From assembly GCA_028554755.1 (NCBI GenBank), contig JAPTOF010000015.1, forward strand, positions 3,348,001 through 3,412,000: DNA of 64,000 bases. Reading direction: 5' to 3'. Below are positions 58,523 to 64,000 of this stretch, piece by piece. Every line of letters starts with the position of its first letter. Positions within the stretch are counted from its first letter, which is position 1. This stretch comes from Cordia subcordata (taxonomy: Eukaryota; Streptophyta; Magnoliopsida; Boraginales; Cordiaceae). The notes under the pieces were generated by a model. It had not been told where the DNA came from, did no database searches, and worked only from the letters and a program-made list of their open reading frames with translations. A program made the position numbers and the translations under genes.

Positions 58523-58527
58523 TCATG
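58523..58527. repeat. T target duplication, right
   Basis: TCATG, matching 36441-36445, so the outer limits of T are firm. Confidence 0.88.
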
Positions 58528-59743
58528 TTTTGTACCTGATAGTGCCTATGACTATATTATGTTTTATACATGATAATAACAGCTTTTGAACTACAAGGTT
58601 CCACATTTTTTTAGTAAATGTCAATAATTAGCCATAAAACACTATAATATCGTCTATTAACGACTTCACTAACCATATTCATTTCTATGTTCTTTTCTCG
58701 CAATGCTATATTCATATTTGATACAAATTTCATTTTCAGTGAATGAAACTTTGAATTCAATGGTGTACTATGCAACACATAAGAGAACTACTAGTTTATA
58801 CTAATAGTATACACGCATCATAAAATCCTTAACAAACCAGTAAGATATATGCACCATATTTTCAAAGCCCCAGAGTTAATCATCGCGTGAGATTTCAAAG
58901 GTTCCCATTTTAGATATAGATAGCCATATCAACTCCATGAATTGATTGATCAGCTTATGAGATTCACGTGGTTGATTTGTGTGTGATTTCTAAATTAATC
59001 CGCAGAAAAAGATCAAACATAAGAGATGCGATATGGTTTTAGTGTTAACTGGTATTTGGTGCCTAATATTTGAGGGTATAACGAGGAAGCACATAAAGCA
59101 AACAAGGGCAATATTGTAAAGTCCAAACAAATATTAAAAACTGTGTGCAGTTGAGCGAGCTGTCTACCTATTTGTGTGTTTAATGGGTAAATTGCACCGT
59201 AGCCCTTATGGTTGACCGTAAGTGTATATTTACCGTTTGTGGTTGTAAAATTAGCGAGTTACCCTTCTATACATTTCAATAGTGTAGCATGTTGCCCCCT
59301 TTGTCATTTTTCCGTTGATTTTAATGATAAGTGCCATAAACGTGCTTCATGCACGATTTTTTAAAGTAAAAGTAATATTTTCTCAATAAAAAATTTCATG
59401 GAAAGACCAAAATGCCCCTTTGTCATACCATTGTGTTCCTTCTATTTTTTTTTTCATTATTTTCTTGTTTGATCTTCTTCCCCAAACTGAACACACACAA
59501 ATCCATCTATGCATATACATCTACATATGTACAGAAACCCATATATTATATACACACATGCACAAACCCGCATATACATATACATATATACACAAACACA
59601 AACCAAAACATAATTCTGATTCTTTTCCCTGCTTGCAACAAATATTCAACTACCCATGATATACACCATAATTATAAAAAATATATATATCATTTCAGGA
59701 AGCAACTACAAAACAAAACTTCTTTTTTAAGCTAATAAATTCT
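58528..59743. other. Host-like AT-rich DNA between T and C3
   Basis: No exon recognised. GGGTAAATTGCACCGTAGCC near 59185 and the following 230 bases resemble short non-autonomous DNA elements common in plants, but I found no terminal repeat. A CA/TA-rich run lies at 59480-59610. Confidence 0.35.
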
Positions 59744-59748
59744 TTTTG

Positions 59749-59917
59749 TGATTGAAAGTGCAAGGCACAGGAAATTGTGTTCTATATTTCTTAATAATAC
59801 AATTACAGAGTTATGTAGAAAATAAGATGATAAGATCACAAAGAAGTCCTAGCTAAGTACAACATGCATTAGATATCTGCAAGAGAGTTTGAAACCAAAG
59901 AGACTTCTACATTATCA
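59749..59917 (-). repeat. C3 3' LTR
   Basis: 169 bases, TGATAATG...CAATCA on the minus strand, next to a purine tract TTGAGGAGGGG (59918-59928). The 5' LTR is outside the window, so the length is provisional. Flank TTTTG (59744-59748) would be the target copy. Confidence 0.75.
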
Positions 59918-59989
59918 CCCCTCCTCAAGCAAAGCCAATGAACAAATAGCCAACTTGGAACGTAGCTTTGTGATTCATGTTGTTGTCAA

Positions 59990-60480
59990 TCCTTTTGTCA
60001 TAATATCAGCTAACTGGTCTACTGTGGAGATAAATCAAATGAGTAATTCGCCTTTGGCAACTTTTTCTCTAACAAAGTGTATATAAATTTCGATGTGTTT
60101 TGTTCGCACATAATAGTCTAGATTAACTGAAAGATATGTGGCACCAATGTTGTCACACCACAGAGTTGGAGGAGATTGTTATTGTACTTGAAGATTTGCA
60201 AGTAATGTCTTTAGCCAATAGAGTTCCATTGTAGTGAAGGCAATGGCTCGATATTCAACTTCAGTGCTAGATCATGCTATAGTTGTCTGCTTCTTTGCGG
60301 ACCAAGAGACTAGATTAGAGCCTAGAAAAATGCAAAAGCCATGTATACTTTTCTGATCATCTGGACATCCCGCCCAATCAGAATCAGAATAAGCATGCAA
60401 GGACATGTCAGCTGATCATTGAATGAGAAGACCATGTGTAATGGTGCCCTTAAGATATTGAAGAATGCATTTTACCAAAA
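59990..60480 (-). pseudogene. C3 RNase H relic
   Basis: The minus strand reads SDADWAGCPDDQKSIHGFCI, FLGSNLVSWSAKKQTTIA then TGA, then SSTEVEYRAIA and later ADIMTKGL. The copia RNase H core (YSDADWAGC, SW.SKKQ..V.RSSTEAEY) is nearly complete. The TGA replaces the Arg codon (CGA) of ARSS, a single C-to-T change. Confidence 0.92.
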
Positions 60481-60499
60481 CCTAGTGTTCTTCTGTGGG

Positions 60500-61719
60500 A
60501 GAATGCATGAATTGACACACCTTATTGATAGCATAGCAAATATCAGGGCAAGTGACTGTCAAGTACTGTAGAGCTTCTACTATGCTCCTATATAACATGG
60601 GATCATGAAAGGGATCCCCTGAAGTAGTAGATAACTAATGTTATGCCGCAATAGGATTGGAAATTGGTTTCGCCTCTGTCATATACGCCCGTTTTAGAAG
60701 ATCCAAGATATATTTAGATTGGTTTAAGAGAATTCCTTCCTTGACTTTATGTACCTGTACACCAAGGAAATAAGAGAGAGGCCCAAATCTTTCAAGTTGA
60801 ACTATGTATGCAGTAGTTCGGTCAGAGAGTCAAGGACAGTAGAATCTACGCAAGTAATCAAAATGTCATCAACATACACAAGGATATAAACTGGGAATGT
60901 GCCTTTATATCTAATAAATAATGAAGTATCAGCCTGCGATGCATGAAATCGCTAAGAGACTAAGAAAGAACTGAGCTGTGAAAACCAGGCTCAGGAGGCT
61001 TGCTTCAATCCATATATAGCCTTTTATAATTTGCACACATGAGAGGGATATAAAGGATGCACAAACCCTATCGGCTGAGACATGTAAACTTCCTCAGATA
61101 ACACACCATGTAAAAATGCATTATTGGCATCAACCTATCGAATATTCCAACCGTGAGACACAGCCAATGAAAGAATAACTCGAATTGTTGTTGGCTTTTC
61201 TACTGGACTAAAGGTCTTTGTATAATCGATACCCTCTGCTTGATTGTATCCTTTTGCCATTAATCATGCTTTATAACATTCAATAAACCCATCTGGCTTT
61301 CTCTTGATTCGAAATACCCATTTTGATCCAACAATATTTGCTGACACTGGTCTAGGGACTAGCAGCCATGTACGATTCTGTATTAAAGCATGATATTCCT
61401 TAGACATTGCTTCTCTCCAATGTGAGTAACATAATGCCTGGGAGTAGGTAATAGGCTCAAAAGAACTAGCATCTGTAGAAGAAGTTAATGTAGAAAAAGC
61501 AACATAACCTAGAAAAGCTTTCAGAATACGAGTGTTATCTTTATTTCTAGTGACCATGGATTGGATCAAGCTAGTAGACAGGTGGTGCAGCTGAGACTCC
61601 TCAAGAGAGGATGATGTGGGTAGCTGTGACGAGTTCAATTTAGTAATTGAGGTAAAACCATGGTGTACATCTAATAAGGAATCGCTAAAACTAGTGTAGA
61701 CATAAGTAGGATGTGTCAT
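60500..61719 (-). pseudogene. C3 reverse transcriptase relic
   Basis: The N-terminal open piece (61719-61264) reads HWREAMSKEYHALIQNRTWL, VPRPVSANIVGSKWVFRIKR and KPDGFIECYKA. The catalytic YVDD in ILVYVDDILI-type sequence is at about 60861-60890, and the intervening [10 protein letters not shown] block lies near 61075. Stops interrupt between 61260 and 60500. Confidence 0.92.
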
Positions 61720-62890
61720 TGATTCTAGAGGAGAGAATGGAAGGGACGACTGGGAGACATGTGGAGTTGACTACAGGATGGCAAAGATGTTTTCTGCATA
61801 CTCGAAGTAGACACTTGCGATGATCGTATAGAGATAGCAGGCAAGTGAGAATTGATATAAAGATCTTATGATGATGTTGTATGTGGAGCAATGGTCATGA
61901 TGGAATCGGTGGTGGGATTAACATGCAGAGATAAGAATAACACATCAGGTGGAGTGTTGAAGACACGTGAAGCCCTTATTAAAGTGGTGTCTATGTGAGA
62001 TTGGGAGCTTGACGATTTAAATGGAAAAATTGTCTCATCAAACAACACATGTCTTGAAATATAGACTCTTTTGAAGGACATATCATAGCACCGGTATCCC
62101 TTGTGTTTGTCATCATAGCCTAAAAACACACAAGGAACAGATTTTTGGCTTAATTTGTCACTGCGTAAAAGACCTAAAAATGGAAAACAAAGACAACCAA
62201 AAACCTTGAGTGATTGATAATCTGGAATGCGTTTGTAAAGATGACTGAATGGAGAGTCATTATTTAAGACAGAGGTAGGGAGCCGGTTGATTAAATAACC
62301 TGTTGTTGTAAAGAATTCCACCCAAAAAGTTTTTGGCATACCATATTGCAGTAACAACGTTAATCCCATTTCAGTGAGGTGTCGAATTTTTCTTTTAGTA
62401 AGCCATTTTGTTCAGGAATATAAGGACAAGAGATTCTCACTTGAATGCCGGCTGTTTCAAGAATAAATTTAAAATGTCCCTGTGTTAATTCTTTTGCCCC
62501 GTTGCTTTGAAAAGCTTGAATTGTAGTATTGAAGTAATTTTCAGAGAAAGCTTTGAGATGTAAACAATGCTCAATACAGTGACTTTTATTTTTTAAAGGA
62601 TAGAACCAACAAAACCGACTATAATCATCCACAAAGATAATAAAGAAGCGAAACCCAAAACAAGAACTAACGGGTGCAGGACCCCAGATATCGCAGTGAC
62701 TAAGTTCTAATGGAAGACTAGATACCTTACTAGAGCATGCGAAAGGTAATTTATGACTTTTCCTTAACATGCACATTGTACATTTATTTTCTAGGGATTG
62801 GAAATCAGGAAAACTAACATATTTTTTAGATTGAAGCAAAGCAAGAATAGACTTTTTGATGGATGTCCCAATAGTTTGTGCCATATCCAA
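61691..62890 (-). pseudogene. C3 integrase relic
   Basis: The 176-codon frame (62890-62360) includes CTMCMLRKSHKLPF (zinc ligands), ELSHCDIWGPAPVSS and FIIFVDDYSRFCWFYPLKNK (two catalytic Asp), and PEQNGLLKEK, normally PQQNG.AERK, whose Glu position is changed. The next frame (62369-61866) has MPKTFWVEFFTTTGYLINRL, VFGCLCFPFLGL and VFLGYDDKHKGYRCYD. A single shift near 62365 separates them. Confidence 0.93.
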
Positions 62891-63475
62891 GCAAATGAGA
62901 TATTTATTGTGAGGGCATAACGGCTTACAGAATTTGACAACAGAAAAGTAAAGGTGTAAAGATCAAAGATAACGAGGCCCTTGAGAATTGGCTTCCCGGT
63001 GTGAAGGTCCTTGACAAGACAACGATCAGGAAAAAACTCAAGTGAGACTGAGTTATCTTTAGTAAATTTAGAAACAGATAGGAGATTTTTAATGAGGTTA
63101 GGAACATGAAAAAACATTGTTTAAAGTGAGTTTGCGTGATGATGTAGAGAAAGAAGTGAAACCTGTTTGGTGAATAAGAAGAGATTTGCCATCCCCAACA
63201 ATCACGTGTTCATTACCATGGTAAGGCTGCAGATTTTGTAATAGAGCAGGATTTGCTGTCATATAAGAGGAAGCACCTAAATCCAGAATCCATGCTTGAA
63301 CACAATCCAGAGACGACTGAGAAGTCCCGTTATTTGAAAAGTGATAACCAACATAATGGCCATTTTGTTGTTGATGATAGCGGCAAAATGAGTATTTGAA
63401 TTTTGTTTCGGATTGTTCTTTGATTGACGATAATGAAACCGACAACATTCCGCTGAGCGTCCCACTTTCTGACAT
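62791..63475 (-). pseudogene. C3 protease and GAG-pre-integrase relic
   Basis: ILDLGASSYMTANPALLQNL is the copia protease site (D-S-G-A normal, D-L-G-A here). It is followed by the IVGDGKSLLIHQTGF block, then VPNLIKNLLSVSKFTKDN and FAWIWHKLLGHPS, which carries the His pair of the zinc module. Two frames overlap near 63110. Confidence 0.9.
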
Positions 63476-64000
63476 ATTTGACCCGTAGCATTTGCATATG
63501 GATTAGGGGGACAATTAGTAGAAGCAAATCTGATATTGATTTGATTATACTTGGACCCATTTGAGGCAACAACTAAAGCATGATCAGGTGTTGAATTTTT
63601 TATAGTAGAGACCATGGCTGAAGTAGTCAACGAATCAGGCTCAGAATGATTGGTATTGTCCATTAAAAGTCGCTGCTCATATGTAAGAAGTCGCACACGC
63701 ACATCACTAAATGAGGGTGGTGGTGTGGTGTGTTCAACAGAGGTGATAAAAGGCCATTAGTCAGGCGGCAGTCCATCCAAAGTAGTCAGAACCAGATCTT
63801 CGTCAATGAGAGGATCACCAGTGGCTTGCAAGGTTGTGGCAAACAAATGAATATTCTTCAAATATTCAACTGCCAATTTGTGAGTTTTCTTTGTACCTCA
63901 CAATTGTGCATGGAGCAAAGACTTTCTGGCAGTAGATTGTTGCAAAAAAGACTCCTCCAAGAACACCCATAATTCCCTCGCTAATGTATGGCCCAAAGTT
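63277..64000 (-). pseudogene. C3 gag relic, continues past the window
   Basis: From the window edge the minus strand reads ARELWVFLEESFLQQSTARK, then LAVEYLKNIHLFATTLQATG and DEDLVLTTLDGLPPD, the UBN2 gag of copia elements. Downstream, VRVRLLTYEQRLL and an Asn-rich linker lead to QICQKVGRSAECC, a CCHC knuckle in which the first Cys (Gly) and the His (Arg) are lost. One stop lies near 63900 and one near 63760. Confidence 0.9.

Larger units (their letters stand above)
59749..64000 (-). mobile_element. C3: Ty1/copia element, 5' part beyond the window
   Basis: Minus-strand order from 64000 down: gag, protease, GAG-pre-integrase, integrase, RT, RNase H, purine tract and a short 3' LTR. Frames are longer than in C1 and C2, so it is younger or less decayed, but stops and shifts occur in every domain. 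Confidence 0.93.

Noticed and set aside
59412..59735. 107-codon plus-strand ORF
   Set aside because: Tyr/His/Thr repeats come from an ACATATA-rich simple sequence; not a gene.

Overview
The window is AT-rich nuclear DNA of a flowering plant, most likely a dicot. The evidence is plant-type LTR retrotransposons of the Ty1/copia, Athila-like and Tat-like Ty3/gypsy groups with tRNA-type primer sites, a plant LINE gag, a Helitron Pif1-like helicase, tRNA-derived SINE-like pieces, and short GT-AG exons. Nothing bacterial, no CRISPR array and no rRNA gene was seen. Apart from one open single-exon gene (876-1457, +) nearly everything recognisable is decayed mobile DNA.

Layout. 1-3.8 kb: the intact hypothetical gene and AT-rich non-coding DNA with a possible minus-strand terminal exon. 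3.8-8.0 kb: a minus-strand copia remnant (C1) with a LINE fragment inserted in its reverse transcriptase (RT), bounded by 16-bp target duplications. 8.1-10.2 kb: a broken Helitron helicase. 11.4-15.8 kb: host-like DNA with small candidate exons, a tRNA-like SINE, and a complete gag-only copia-type element with two LTRs (TR-GAG, 11975-14570). 15.8-35.7 kb: a minus-strand Tat-like element (K), with two minisatellites beside its 3' LTR, a copia element (C2) in its interior, and a 7.5-kb non-autonomous Athila-like element (A1) in its 5' LTR (duplication AAGGG). 35.7-36.4 kb: host-like DNA with two more candidate exons. 36.4-58.5 kb: a second minus-strand Tat-like element (T) with matching TCATG duplications. 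T holds an antisense extra ORF with its own TATA box, an Athila-like element with gag, protease and the start of RT (A2), and inside A2 a tandem array of the A1 family (B). 58.5-59.7 kb: host-like DNA. 59.7-64 kb: a minus-strand copia element (C3) that runs off the window.

Order of events. LINE went into C1, A1 and C2 into K, B into A2, and A2 into T. Later deletions removed the end of A2 and most of the T integrase. Most stop codons examined in these genes are TAG or TGA and fit C-to-T or G-to-A decay of CAG, CGA and TGG codons, as expected for long-methylated elements. No working gene set beyond the first ORF is evident. The least familiar features are the A1/B family, which carries a CCHC knuckle followed by a conserved reading frame I cannot name, and the series of candidate host exons separated by about 21 kb of insertions.
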